Below, one piece after another: positions 43,620 through 52,775 of a stretch of 64,000 nucleotides of DNA (position 1 is the stretch's first letter; each line of letters begins with the position of its first letter). This DNA is from Pontiellaceae bacterium B12227 (GTDB taxonomy: Bacteria > Verrucomicrobiota > Kiritimatiellia > Kiritimatiellales > Pontiellaceae). The notes under the pieces were generated by a model. That model saw only the letters and a list, made by a program, of their open reading frames with translations. It was not told where the DNA came from and ran no database searches. The position numbers were made by a program, and so were the translations under genes. The stretch covers positions 20,888 to 84,887 of the forward strand of contig JAROAZ010000028.1 of the NCBI GenBank assembly GCA_029432775.1, read 5' to 3'.

Positions 43620-44303
43620 TCATTCCGTCAGGTTCTCCGCCTTGAAGCGGTAACCGACTCCGCGCACGGTTTCAATCTGGGAGGGGGTATCCGGCAGATC
43701 AATTTTGCCTCGGACGCGGCGGATGTAGACATCGACGACGTTAGTCTGGGGATCGAAGTCGTAGCCCCACACATGCTCAAGTAACTGGGTGCGGGAATAT
43801 ACCCGGCCGGGGGAGCGCATCAGCAGTTCGAGCAGGTTGAATTCGCGGCTGGTGAGTTCCAATACCTCCTCGTTATGTTTCACCTCCCGTGTGATGAGGT
43901 TGAGGGTAAGGTCGCCAAGATGCAATATGCTTAACTGGTCTCCGGACGTCCGGCGGCTGACCGCAATGATGCGGGCAATCAGCTCTTCCATGTAGAACGG
44001 TTTCGGCAGATAATCGTCGGCTCCCATGTTGAGACCTTCCACCCGTTCATCCAACCCGCTCCGGGCGGTGAGCAGAATGACCGGAACCGTATTCTTTTCC
44101 TCGCGCAGGGCGCGCAGAATAGAGAGCCCGTCGCGGCCGGGCAGCATGATGTCCAGCAGAATGACATCATAGGAGTCGCCCATGGCCATTTCATGCCCCT
44201 GATCACCATCATGGCACACATCGATGGTGTATCCCTGTTCCTTCAGTCCTTTCTGAACAAAGGAGGCAATCTTCCGGTCGTCTTCCACGATTAAAATTTT
44301 CAT
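43620..44303 (-). CDS. OmpR/PhoB-family response regulator
   Basis: This 227-residue protein starts at MKILIVEDDRKIASFV (44303); the open frame upstream adds unrelated residues. The receiver domain has the acidic pair EDD, phospho-acceptor Asp51 in VILLDIMLPGRDG, the conserved Thr/Ala and Lys (PKPF). The C-terminal winged helix includes LTSREFNLLELLMRSPGRVYSRTQLLEHVWGYDF, as in CusR/PhoP-type regulators. It is cotranscribed with the EF-hand kinase, its likely partner. Targets are unknown. Confidence 0.94.
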   Translation of the reverse strand: MKILIVEDDRKIASFVQKGLKEQGYTIDVCHDGDQGHEMAMGDSYDVILLDIMLPGRDGLSILRALREEKNTVPVILLTARSGLDERVEGLNMGADDYLPKPFYMEELIARIIAVSRRTSGDQLSILHLGDLTLNLITREVKHNEEVLELTSREFNLLELLMRSPGRVYSRTQLLEHVWGYDFDPQTNVVDVYIRRVRGKIDLPDTPSQIETVRGVGYRFKAENLTE

Positions 44304-44361
44304 GAAGTCTGGATAGCATATAAACCGGTTGGATCTCGATGGATTTCTGATTACAAAAGAT

Positions 44362-45153
44362 TCATGAATCGGGTTGTTTCGATTTATGGGTCTGGAAAAA
44401 CTCAACAATCAACGCGGGAGCTTCTTTCGGGAACTTATGCCCGCCGGGTGAAATCAAGGTGATCAAAGGGGTGCCGGTTTCAGAAGGATAAAGTGTGCCC
44501 TTAAGCTCTCCCGACGAATGCCATGGTTTGCCTGTAACTGAACATCCATTGACCTTTTTTACATATTTCATCATACGTTCCTGCCATGCATATTTCACCA
44601 GCGCATCGCTTTGGCCGGCGAGATGCAGCGCCGGTTTTGGTTTCAGCATTCCGGCAGAACGGCCGGCCACGGCTGCGGATGGAGCCACTGCGGCAAACAG
44701 ATTGCCCCGGGCGGCCCAGAGGCAATAGGTGAATCCGCCGCCGTTGGAATGGCCGGTGCAGAAAACACGGTTGGTATCCACATTTGCGCGGAGCGATGCA
44801 TAGACGGCGTCAAAAAACTTGAGGTCGCGGTTGGCAGTGTCCGTTGGCTTGGAATTCCACCCATTCTTTTTTCCCTCGGGATCGGTCAGCTGTCCCGGTG
44901 TCGGGAGCCCTTGCATATAAACCACCGCCGCCTCGGGCCAGTGTTTATGAAGGCTGAAACTGCGCGCAGCATTGCGCATGTTTCCACCATGTCCATGAAA
45001 GACAAACACCAGCGGCACTGGTGTTTTGCTCTTTGGCAGATGAACCAATGCTTCGCGTTGTACGCCATCCACCGTCCAGCTGCGAGTTTCAAGCCCGGCC
45101 GAAAACCCGGTCGCCGCGGCGAAGAGCAGGCTGATCAATAGAATTCGTTTCAT
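44362..45153 (-). CDS. Secreted CE1-like esterase (feruloyl esterase / LpqC type)
   Basis: This 263-residue alpha/beta hydrolase starts at MKRILLISLL (45153) with AGGAA upstream and has a signal peptide to about residue 19. The oxyanion segment FVFHGHGGN, nucleophile Ser136 in GHSNGGG, Asp in AGQSDALV and His in SPGGHKFP make a complete triad. The family includes PHB depolymerase, feruloyl esterase and acetylxylan esterase. An esterase acting on xylan decorations would fit the nearby xylan locus, but it is about 5 kb away and has no operator motif, so the link is only suggestive. Confidence 0.85.
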   Translation of the reverse strand: MKRILLISLLFAAATGFSAGLETRSWTVDGVQREALVHLPKSKTPVPLVFVFHGHGGNMRNAARSFSLHKHWPEAAVVYMQGLPTPGQLTDPEGKKNGWNSKPTDTANRDLKFFDAVYASLRANVDTNRVFCTGHSNGGGFTYCLWAARGNLFAAVAPSAAVAGRSAGMLKPKPALHLAGQSDALVKYAWQERMMKYVKKVNGCSVTGKPWHSSGELKGTLYPSETGTPLITLISPGGHKFPKEAPALIVEFFQTHKSKQPDS

Positions 45154-45330
45154 ATGTTCCTCCAGTGGGTTATCTAACGTAGTTGCACAATGAATATTGT
45201 AAGGAAGGCCCTCGATCTTCGGCAAAAGGCTTTGTCAGTGGCTGCAGTGAGCAGGGCAGGACCGTGCAGATTTTCATTACATCACTCTGATCAGATCCTC
45301 TTTAAACCCGGCGCAAGTAAAGGCTGTCAG

Positions 45331-45359
45331 TTGACCGAGTTTGTGGTAATTCTTTTATA
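45331..45359 (+). promoter_or_regulatory. Probable promoter of glutamate dehydrogenase gene
   Basis: TTGACC (45331-45336) and TTTATA (45354-45359) are 17 nt apart. A ribosome site AGGAG follows at about 45369, before the ATG at 45382. Confidence 0.6.
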
Positions 45360-45381
45360 GATCGTAATAGGAGAACCACGC

Positions 45382-46668
45382 ATGAATAAGGACCGGACTG
45401 AGATAGAAACTGAATCGGCAGCCAAGCTCTACCAGGGGGTCTGCGATCGGTTTGAGCAGACAGCATCATTTATCGGGCTGGATTCAAAAGTAAAAGCCAT
45501 CATGAGTCAGCCGAAAGCCGAACTGATGATTCACTTCCCCGTGAAAATGGATGACGGAAGTTATACCCTTTTTAAGGGCTACCGCATTCAGCACAACAAT
45601 CTGCTGGGTCCCTACAAAGGCGGCATGCGTTTTTCTCCTGAAGTCAGTCTCGACGAAGTTAAAGGGCTGGCCATGTTGATGACCCTGAAATGTTCGCTGG
45701 CCAAACTTCCGCTCGGGGGGGCGAAAGGCGGAATTAAGTATGATCCGAACGAACATTCTGCTGATGAAAACCAGCGGATCACCCGGCGGTTCACCATTGC
45801 GCTCGGCCACAATATCGGACCAAGCTATGACATTCCGGCACCCGACATGGGAACAAATGCACAGTCGATGGATTGGATGATGGATACCTATCATAATTTG
45901 TATGGTCGTAAAATTGAGGATAAGGCAGTGGTGACCGGAAAGTCGATTGCCTGCGGCGGCAGTGTGGGACGGGCCAGCGCAACCGGCTACGGAGCCGTTT
46001 ATTGTCTGGCCGAGTGGGCAAAAGGGAAGGGCCTTTCACTCGAAGGCACCCGGTTCTCTATTCAGGGATTCGGCAATGTGGGATCGCACGCAGCAATTAA
46101 ACTGCAGGAACTCGGTGCCCGACTGGTGGCCGTGAATGATCACACGGCTACCTTAATGAATCCGGATGGAATTCCGGCCGATGAACTGGCGGGCTATGCC
46201 ATGGAGCATCGGGGCATCAAGGGATTTCAGCCGGCTCATGAGGTTGATGAGGTGAACGAATTCTGGGCATTGGAAACGGATTTTATGGTGTTGGCGGCCA
46301 TGGAGTGCACGGTTACGAAAGAGAATGCCGGGCTCATACGAACGAAGCTGATTGTGGAAGGTGCCAATGGGCCGGTTACTCCGGAAGCTGAAAATATTCT
46401 GAAGGAAAACGGCATCGCAATTATTCCTGATATTCTGGCCAACATGGGCGGTGTGATTGTTTCCTATTTCGAATGGGTTCAAAACCGGAACAGTGAATAT
46501 TGGAATGGCGAAACGGTGGATGCCAAACTGCGCGAAAAACTGATTGCGGCCTATCAGCAGGTGGAACGGATTTCACAGGAGCAGGAGATCTCGATGCGGA
46601 ACGCGGCCTATGTTGAATCGCTCAAGCATCTTGAGGAAGTCTATCTGAAACGGGGCGTCTGGCCCTGA
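45382..46668 (+). CDS. gdhA: Glutamate dehydrogenase (Glu/Leu/Phe/Val dehydrogenase family)
   Basis: This 428-residue cytoplasmic enzyme interconverts glutamate and 2-oxoglutarate plus ammonia. The substrate domain has PYKGGMRFSPEVSLDEVKGLAMLMTLK in pieces and the catalytic lysine in LPLGGAKGG; the dinucleotide fold shows FSIQGFGNVGSHAAIKL. Length and the PAPDMGTN segment match the hexameric class. Nothing tells whether NAD or NADP is used. It has its own promoter and no operon partner on this strand. Confidence 0.94.
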   Translation: MNKDRTEIETESAAKLYQGVCDRFEQTASFIGLDSKVKAIMSQPKAELMIHFPVKMDDGSYTLFKGYRIQHNNLLGPYKGGMRFSPEVSLDEVKGLAMLMTLKCSLAKLPLGGAKGGIKYDPNEHSADENQRITRRFTIALGHNIGPSYDIPAPDMGTNAQSMDWMMDTYHNLYGRKIEDKAVVTGKSIACGGSVGRASATGYGAVYCLAEWAKGKGLSLEGTRFSIQGFGNVGSHAAIKLQELGARLVAVNDHTATLMNPDGIPADELAGYAMEHRGIKGFQPAHEVDEVNEFWALETDFMVLAAMECTVTKENAGLIRTKLIVEGANGPVTPEAENILKENGIAIIPDILANMGGVIVSYFEWVQNRNSEYWNGETVDAKLREKLIAAYQQVERISQEQEISMRNAAYVESLKHLEEVYLKRGVWP

Positions 46669-46683
46669 ATCGCGGGAACCGGA

Positions 46684-46890
46684 TTAACCGAAAATCTGCC
46701 AGGCTCCGGCGGTGCAGTAGTCCACTACCGGAATATTTGAAGTGAGGGCGTAAGTCGCATAGCCGATCAGTGTGCTTAAAATGACGGCCAGCAAAGGGGT
46801 CCAGTTGGCATTCGGCAAACTGTTTTCGGCGGTCACGATGCGTTTCCTTGAAATGAGCTGGGTGAGTTTTGCTTTGATATAGGTTTTCAT
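46684..46890 (-). CDS. Small single-helix membrane protein
   Basis: This 68-residue protein has a basic N-terminus (MKTYIKAKLTQLISRKR) and one hydrophobic segment (WTPLLAVILSTLIGYATYAL, about 31-50) followed by a short outside tail. GGAGC at proper spacing supports the start. No family is recognised. It is convergent to gdhA. The gap after it, 46891-47181, shows no gene or clear signal. Confidence 0.5.
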   Translation of the reverse strand: MKTYIKAKLTQLISRKRIVTAENSLPNANWTPLLAVILSTLIGYATYALTSNIPVVDYCTAGAWQIFG

Positions 46891-47181
46891 TTAATGTGCT
46901 CCGTTTAATGGATTCGGTGTCTGCATATACCAACGGGACGGTGCTGAATATATTTTAAAAAAGATGCCGCGAGATCGTTCGGGCTCAGGGAAAGAATGAG
47001 AATGGCATGCCCGGATCCGCAGGTGTGCGCAGTAGGTGCGGCCCGCATGCGCAGCGACTCCGGATCAGGTTCTGTTGCATGGGAACTCCATGAAAACGGA
47101 CGATTTTTCTATGGCTAATCCCGGCGCATCTTTGCATGATGCGCCTACTTTTCTGAATCAATTCAATTACGGGGAATAATC

Positions 47182-49011
47182 ATGGATATCGCATTTCTGG
47201 AAAACGCTGAACTCGCCGGCCTGAAGGCCAATTGGGAAACCATTTCCGCCGATCAGCAGGCGCTGATTGCTTCGCTGGTTGCGGAAGGACAGAGCAACCT
47301 CTTTTCCAACTGGGACGATGCGGGAACAAACGATGACGCCAAAGCGGCTTTTGTTGATTCGTTGGTAAAAATCAACGGAAACTATCCGGGGGGGCTGATC
47401 GGCTACATTCACAATGCCCGCAAGCTGCTGGCTGAGTCGAAAACCGGAGCCAACCCGTTTGAAGGACTGAGCCCCGAGCAACCCGACAAAGTGGATCTCA
47501 CGACGTTTACCGCGGACTTTGAAAAATATGAAGCCATTGGCGCTCAGAAATTCGACAAAGTGGGTGTCGTGCTCGTGGCCGGCGGTTTGGGGGAGCGTCT
47601 GGGCTATAATGGCATCAAGGTGGATATTGCCGTGGAAGTGCTCGAGGAAACCACCTATCTGAAGCACTACGCCGATAATCTGCTCGCCATGCAGGCGCGT
47701 TCGGAATCCAAGCGCCCGGTTCCGTTCATCATCATGGTTTCACAGGACACCGGTCCCAAGACCATCCAATCATTGGAAAACAACAACTACTTCGGTCTGC
47801 AGAAGGACAAGGTGCATATCCTACAGCAGGAACTGGTACCGGCCATTGCGGATAACGACGGCGCCTTGGCTCTGAAAGATACCTATGAACTGATTCTCAA
47901 ACCGCACGGACACGGCGATATTCACATGCTGCTGCACACCAGCGGTGTGGCCGCCAAACTCGCCGGCGAAGGCATTGAATATTTCATGTTCATTCAGGAT
48001 ACCAACGGTCCGAGTTTCAACACCCTTCCGGCTGCTGTTGGTGTTTCTGTGGAGAAGGACTATGACTTTAACTCACTGGCCATTCGCCGCAAAGCGGGCG
48101 AAGCGGTGGGCGGGTTGGCCCGGCTGGTAGGCGGGGGTAAAGAGTTCACGCTGAATGTGGAATATAACCAGCTGGATCCGCTGCTCCGCGCAACGATCAA
48201 TCCTGAAGGCGACGTGGCCGATGAAACCGGCTTCTCTCCTTTCCCGGGCAACTGCAACACGCTGGTAATTAAGACGGCTTCCTATGTGAAAATCCTCGAA
48301 GCTTCGCAGGGCATTATTGCCGAATTTGTGAACCCGAAATATACCGATGAAACCAAGACGGCATTTAAGAAACCGACCCGTCTTGAAACCATGATGCAGG
48401 ATCTGCCCAAGCTCTTCGGTGAATCCGAAAAGGTGGGCGTGACGATCTTTGATCGCATGTGGAGTTTCTCGCCGAATAAGAACAACGTAGCCGATGCGGC
48501 CGCCAAAGTGGCTTCCGGCGGGCCGGCGGATGCAAGCGCCACGGCGGAAAATGATTTTTATGCCGCCGGACGTGCGCGCCTGGAAGCAGCCGGTATGACG
48601 GTGACGACGGCAGACGAAATTAAGATTCTCGGCGTGCCGTTCACGGCCGGCCCGAAAGTGATTCTGCGCCCGTCGTTTGCGATGACGCTGGACGAAGGGC
48701 GGGGTAAAGTTTCCGGTGGTTCTATTTCCGGTGAATCCACGCTGATCATCGACGGTTCAGATATTTCGCTCGATCAGGTTGAACTCTCGGGCACGTCAGC
48801 TCTGGTGGTGAAAGCCTGCGAAGGAGCGAAGGTCACGGTTAAAGGTAAATTTGAGAATGAAGGTTTCGTTCTCGTTGAGCTTTCGGAAGCCGAACGCGCA
48901 CCGGAAAGTGATGTGGAGGAATACATCAAAATTCGTGGCTACAGGTTCGAGAACAAAGGCGCCGCCGTTTTCGAATTCAACGAGCCCGGCGAATACACCG
49001 TCGAGGCGTAA
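47182..49011 (+). CDS. UDP-sugar pyrophosphorylase (plant-type UDPGP family)
   Basis: This 609-residue protein matches the UDP-sugar pyrophosphorylase type known mainly from plants and protists. The nucleotide-binding loop is VLVAGGLGERLGYNGIK (about 129-145), with FIIMVSQDTG, FMFIQDTNGPSF and GFSPFPGNCNTLV. It makes UDP-sugars (UDP-glucose, -galactose, -xylose, -arabinose or -glucuronate) from the sugar 1-phosphate and UTP. The C-terminal 120 residues form a left-handed beta-helix-like domain (STLIIDGSDISLDQVELSGTSALVVKA). A near copy of the dispersed palindrome lies in the gene. It may recycle sugars released by the xylan locus. Confidence 0.88.
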   Translation: MDIAFLENAELAGLKANWETISADQQALIASLVAEGQSNLFSNWDDAGTNDDAKAAFVDSLVKINGNYPGGLIGYIHNARKLLAESKTGANPFEGLSPEQPDKVDLTTFTADFEKYEAIGAQKFDKVGVVLVAGGLGERLGYNGIKVDIAVEVLEETTYLKHYADNLLAMQARSESKRPVPFIIMVSQDTGPKTIQSLENNNYFGLQKDKVHILQQELVPAIADNDGALALKDTYELILKPHGHGDIHMLLHTSGVAAKLAGEGIEYFMFIQDTNGPSFNTLPAAVGVSVEKDYDFNSLAIRRKAGEAVGGLARLVGGGKEFTLNVEYNQLDPLLRATINPEGDVADETGFSPFPGNCNTLVIKTASYVKILEASQGIIAEFVNPKYTDETKTAFKKPTRLETMMQDLPKLFGESEKVGVTIFDRMWSFSPNKNNVADAAAKVASGGPADASATAENDFYAAGRARLEAAGMTVTTADEIKILGVPFTAGPKVILRPSFAMTLDEGRGKVSGGSISGESTLIIDGSDISLDQVELSGTSALVVKACEGAKVTVKGKFENEGFVLVELSEAERAPESDVEEYIKIRGYRFENKGAAVFEFNEPGEYTVEA

Positions 49012-49020
49012 AAACTTTTT

Positions 49021-49073
49021 GGAGTGCGGCAGCTCGGCGCCGCTTTAAAAGCGCAGTCAAGCCTGCGCACTCC
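49021..49073. repeat. REP-like element with GGAGTGCG/CGCACTCC ends
   Basis: The outer arms GGAGTGCG (49021-49028) and CGCACTCC (49066-49073) are perfect inverted copies, with an internal GGCGCCGCTTT...AAAGCG hairpin. It begins nine nucleotides after the UDP-sugar pyrophosphorylase stop. From memory, GGAGTGCGGC...CCGCACTCC units are common extragenic repeats in Verrucomicrobiota and Kiritimatiellota. Confidence 0.7.
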
Positions 49074-49200
49074 GAAAGATGTTTTACCGACAATCGTCCG
49101 ATTGGAGCCCATCAGCGTGGCCGTAGAGGTTGATTCTGTACTGAGGACGTTTTCCTTCGCAGGCTCAGGTGAAACGTAGCTACACCCAAAAAAGTGTAGT

Positions 49201-49239
49201 ATCGGTTCACCGTACGAAGGACGGAAACCGATTTTTTTT
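49201..49239 (+). terminator. Terminator downstream of UDP-sugar pyrophosphorylase
   Basis: ATCGGTT (49201-49207) pairs with AACCGAT (49226-49232), with an inner CCGT/ACGG stem, followed by eight T residues. The gap 49012-49353 holds only the REP-like unit, a CTACAC/GTGTAG hairpin and this terminator; no gene is seen. Confidence 0.85.
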
Positions 49240-49353
49240 GAGTAAGTCAATTACATCAAAATACAGCACGGCGAGGGTTTGAAATTGAAGTGAGGCGAAG
49301 ACCTCACTCCGAAGAGGGGACATTCCTTTTCCCTGTTTGAAGAAGCGTCAATA

Positions 49354-49914
49354 TCAATCACATGCAACAGACGCTTGCTCATATCGTTCGACCATCGCCT
49401 GATACCGTTGTTCCAGTTCAGGATCGGCGGCATTGACTTTATCATAGGCCGCCGTCATGCGGGGCCGCACGGCTTCCGGAAGCACCCGCTCAGCAAGCGG
49501 ATAGAGGATCTGATCTTCTTTCTGGATATGTCCACGAAGGAGGGTTGCGTAGCCTTTTGCATTCTCAACAATCACCTGGTGCAGATCTTCCGACCCCTGG
49601 ATGGTTTTTGAAACGGCCTCTTCCAGGTTTTTAATGAATGCTCTGCCCAGATCGTGCTCCATCAGCATGGCTTCGATCGGGGAGCTTTTTTCGGGCATCC
49701 CGTTTTTAACCAGCTCCACGAACAACACATCTTCCTCTTTAGCGTGATGAAAGCGGTCGGCGTAGTTGCGCACAAAGTCAATTGCATCGAGATAAAAGTT
49801 CCAATCGTTGAATGTGCCCGCTTCTATCTTGGCGGTATTGTTTTCAACGAGCGTGATCATGCGGAGAATCAGTTGGTGTTCATCCATCATAAGCTGTGTG
49901 ATATTTTCTGACAT
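49354..49914 (-). CDS. Hemerythrin-domain protein
   Basis: This 186-residue four-helix protein carries the non-haem diiron ligands of the hemerythrin family: His in MMDEHQLI, His-His-x-x-Glu-Glu in RFHHAKEED, His-Asp in MEHDLGR and His-x-x-x-Glu-Asp in GHIQKED. Such proteins sense or bind oxygen, nitric oxide or iron, and some repair iron-sulfur centres. The DUF1858 gene lies 11 nt upstream in the same operon, a pairing that recalls RIC/ScdA proteins where both parts are fused. GGAGAA precedes the ATG. Confidence 0.92.
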   Translation of the reverse strand: MSENITQLMMDEHQLILRMITLVENNTAKIEAGTFNDWNFYLDAIDFVRNYADRFHHAKEEDVLFVELVKNGMPEKSSPIEAMLMEHDLGRAFIKNLEEAVSKTIQGSEDLHQVIVENAKGYATLLRGHIQKEDQILYPLAERVLPEAVRPRMTAAYDKVNAADPELEQRYQAMVERYEQASVACD

Positions 49915-49925
49915 GGGGTTCTCCT

Positions 49926-50141
49926 TTAAATTGATTTCAGATAGGTGTTAATTTCCTGTTCAACCTGCGCTTCAGCTACATCGCCCAGCGCGTGGATGCT
50001 GACGACGTCTTTCACGAGGCAGATGCCCACACTGCAGGTGACGCAGCCGATTTCGTGGCGGGCCAGTATCTCGCCAATAGCCGGGTGCTGTTCCATTACT
50101 TTATTGATGGCTTCTTCGCCGATTTCCGGGGGCAGATTCAT
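49926..50141 (-). CDS. DUF1858-like CxxC protein
   Basis: This 71-residue protein has the DUF1858 pattern: NKVMEQHPAIGEILARHEIGCVTCSVGIC, with cysteines in a CxxC plus one more. The domain is found at the N-terminus of hybrid-cluster-like and RIC-type proteins and is thought to take part in Fe-S or NO chemistry. It is the first gene of a pair with the hemerythrin gene. Confidence 0.85.
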   Translation of the reverse strand: MNLPPEIGEEAINKVMEQHPAIGEILARHEIGCVTCSVGICLVKDVVSIHALGDVAEAQVEQEINTYLKSI

Positions 50142-50181
50142 GGTGGTGCTCCTTGTTAAGTATTGGAGCCACCTTGCCGGT

Positions 50182-50196
50182 TTCCAATGGCTGGAA
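50182..50196. repeat. Dispersed palindrome copy (intergenic, one mismatch)
   Basis: TTCCAATGGCTGGAA differs from the consensus at one base. It lies in the gap between the DUF1858 gene and the Na/Pi cotransporter gene. Confidence 0.7.
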
Positions 50197-50239
50197 ACAT
50201 GATCGGGATCAAGAAATGGGACTTTATTGGTATTTTATT

Positions 50240-51970
50240 TTACCGATACTCATCGGATTGCAGCCGGTCCAGGTAGTCGTTCGGATTAATATGGTCGGGC
50301 AGGGTATAGCCCGGGGCATCGGTGGACATGATCTTGTTCAGCTTTTCGCGCTTGAGCCAGAACTGGGGCTGCTGCTCTGCCAGGGCAATGTTCTTGATGT
50401 GTTTGGTGATGCGCAGAAAGTTGGAGATGTAGTCATTGAAAATGAGGCCGGCAATCGGGGTGGCCGTCTTCTCTTCCAATCGTTGGAAGTGGGCATTCTG
50501 CACCTTGATGGCCGTTTCTCCATAGCTTTCCCGCAGCTCGAGAATCTCTTTGGCGATCTCCTGAAAGTTGGCCGTTTCCGGGTCCAGCGACTCCACCACT
50601 TTGGCGAGCAGGTGCTCAACGGCCCGGTGAATGGCCAACCAGTCTTCAATGGCCTCCGGACTGAAACGGGCAGAGGCGATGGAGCGTTGCCGTTTGGAGA
50701 TATCGGCCAGATTATCAATGTGGTCGCCGACGCGTTCAACATCGGACATGCAGCGGTCGATGTGTTCAATCAGAATGGACTGCCGTTTGGATAGATATTG
50801 TTTAGTCAGGCCGGCGAGATATTTCCGCATAGCGGTCTTAATGGTGTTGATACTTTGCTCGTTCACCTTAATCCGCTTCGCCCGGGTGCGGTCGTGCTGA
50901 ATAAATTCCTCTGCGGCCAGATGCAGGCTTTGCGCACAGATTCTGGTGGTGCGCTGCAGCTCCTTCAGACAGGCGAAGATCGCCTGCTCCGGTTTGTTGT
51001 GAAGTTTGTCGTCCAGATAGCTGGACTCGGGATTCTCTTCTTTTGAGGGAATCAGCAGGCGGGAAAGTTTTCCAAGCATTGGGGCCAGCGGCAGCATCAG
51101 CAGGGCGGTGACCGTCATTTTGATGGTATCCGCATTAGCGGCCTGGCGGATCAGGTCGCCGGATGTTGCGGAGATATATTTGTAGAACAGCGGTGAAGCA
51201 GCAATCGCGAGTGTGGTGCTGATCAGGTTAAAGATCAAATGGGTAACGGCCGCCCTCCGGGCATCCACGGTGGTACCGATGCTTCCGATCAGTCCGGTCA
51301 CGCAGGTGCCGACGTTCGCGCCGATAATGATGGGATAGATCCCTTCAAATTCAGTAATCGCACCGGCGGAAATCATGGCGAATCCCATGCCGATGACGGC
51401 GCCGCTGCTTTGAATGATTCCGGTAATGAGTGCGGCGACCAGCGTGCCGGTGATCAAACCCGTCATCGTGGAGCCGTTGATGTGTGCGAGAAACGGTTCA
51501 AAAATTTCGCGGTGGGGTTTAATGGAATCGCCCATGAAAACCATGCCCAGAAAGAGCAGGCCGAATCCCAACAGGGCCTGACCTCCATATTTAAGCTTCC
51601 GCTTTTTGGCAATCATGTTGAGCATCAGCCCGATGAAAACGGCCGGCAGGCAATAGTCGCTCAGTTTAAACGAAATCAGCTGGACCGAAAGAGTGGTGCC
51701 GATGTTAGCGCCGAGGATTGGTCCAATCGACTGGGTCAGTGTCATCAGCCCGGCATTGATGAAACCGATAAACAGCACAATGGAAGCACTGCTTTGAATC
51801 AGCCCGCCAATCAGGGTGCCAAGCCCCAGTCCGGAGATTCGGTTGCGTGTGGCCTTTGCAAGGAGCGTGCGCATGCCATCGCCCACTGCCGATGAGAGCC
51901 CGTCGCTCATCGTGCGCATACCGAATATAAAAAGGGCGAGCCCGCCCAACAGGCCGAAGATCAGGTCCAC
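50240..51970 (-). CDS. Na+/phosphate cotransporter with PhoU-like tail
   Basis: This protein of about 576 residues has the two inverted repeats of the NptA/PNaS family (GLGLGTLIGGLIQSSASIVLF with QSSA, then TGIIQSSGAVIGM with QSSG). About eight membrane helices are followed by a C-terminal PhoU-like helical domain from about 340 on. The track start is a TTG; a GTG at 51970 has a perfect GGAGG seven nucleotides upstream, so I prefer it. It takes up phosphate with Na+ and the PhoU part probably controls it. The thioredoxin-like gene ends 11 nt upstream, suggesting cotranscription. Confidence 0.88.
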   Translation of the reverse strand: MDLIFGLLGGLALFIFGMRTMSDGLSSAVGDGMRTLLAKATRNRISGLGLGTLIGGLIQSSASIVLFIGFINAGLMTLTQSIGPILGANIGTTLSVQLISFKLSDYCLPAVFIGLMLNMIAKKRKLKYGGQALLGFGLLFLGMVFMGDSIKPHREIFEPFLAHINGSTMTGLITGTLVAALITGIIQSSGAVIGMGFAMISAGAITEFEGIYPIIIGANVGTCVTGLIGSIGTTVDARRAAVTHLIFNLISTTLAIAASPLFYKYISATSGDLIRQAANADTIKMTVTALLMLPLAPMLGKLSRLLIPSKEENPESSYLDDKLHNKPEQAIFACLKELQRTTRICAQSLHLAAEEFIQHDRTRAKRIKVNEQSINTIKTAMRKYLAGLTKQYLSKRQSILIEHIDRCMSDVERVGDHIDNLADISKRQRSIASARFSPEAIEDWLAIHRAVEHLLAKVVESLDPETANFQEIAKEILELRESYGETAIKVQNAHFQRLEEKTATPIAGLIFNDYISNFLRITKHIKNIALAEQQPQFWLKREKLNKIMSTDAPGYTLPDHINPNDYLDRLQSDEYR

Positions 51971-51981
51971 AGAACCTCCAG

Positions 51982-52683
51982 TTAATTCCAATCGTCAAAC
52001 GCGTCTTCGCCTTTGCTGGAAACCTCGCCCCGGCCGTTTTCGCTAATCAGTTTTCCGTTTTGATCGATGATGACCAGTTTGGGAATACCCCGGACATTGA
52101 ATTTTTTTGAAAGCGCTGCTTTGTGGTCATCACCGAACGGCAGCGCCAGCCAGGGCATATCCATTTCATCCATGTAGTCGTACATGGCTGATTTTTCCCG
52201 GTCAGAGCTGACAAACACAATCTCGAACGGCTTGCCTTTCTTAGTCATGTCCTTGTGGAACTCCACCAACGAGGGGGTGAACGCCCGGCAGGGCGGACAC
52301 CAGTGGGCGGAAAAATAGATGCCGATCGTTTTCCCGGCCAGGGCATCGGTGGAGACCTTCTTTTTGCGGGCATTTCTGAGTTCATCGCCAAAGAGCTCGA
52401 GGATAGCATCCGAAGCTTTGGGAGCTTCCTCCGCCTGTTGCTTCTTTTTAGCAAACGGGCTGGACAACTGTTCCGCTAAGTTGCGGTCGGCTGAGGTTAG
52501 CTTTTTCTTCGGGATTTTCTTGGTTTGGCCATCTGCGGTCCTGAGGTAGACGGAGTTGAAATCCACCTTCACAAATTCGGCTTCGAGCGTGGTACCTGCC
52601 GTGCTCGTCCAGGTGCGCATTTCTGCGTTGGCGATGGTCATGATAAGGAAAACAGTTCCTACTATGCAGCTTGCTTTTTTCAT
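51982..52683 (-). CDS. Secreted nucleoredoxin-like thioredoxin with SHD1-like domain
   Basis: This 233-residue protein has a signal peptide (about 1-20). An SH3-like SHD1 domain (TWTSTAGTTLEAEFVKVDFNSVYLRTADGQTKKIPKKKL) of the type frequent in PVC bacteria follows, then a charged linker and a thioredoxin fold with WCPPC (Cys129, Cys132) and the cis-proline region RGIPKLVIID. The closest thioredoxin type is nucleoredoxin/tryparedoxin. It should act in the periplasm as a thiol-disulfide oxidoreductase. Confidence 0.9.
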   Translation of the reverse strand: MKKASCIVGTVFLIMTIANAEMRTWTSTAGTTLEAEFVKVDFNSVYLRTADGQTKKIPKKKLTSADRNLAEQLSSPFAKKKQQAEEAPKASDAILELFGDELRNARKKKVSTDALAGKTIGIYFSAHWCPPCRAFTPSLVEFHKDMTKKGKPFEIVFVSSDREKSAMYDYMDEMDMPWLALPFGDDHKAALSKKFNVRGIPKLVIIDQNGKLISENGRGEVSSKGEDAFDDWN

Positions 52684-52775
52684 GCTTCACTCCGAGTTGT
52701 TTGTTAAGTAATTATTTTTAGGTATTTAACATAGAAGGCAAGTTTAATTCGAGCAGCGCTTCAGGAGAAGATCAG

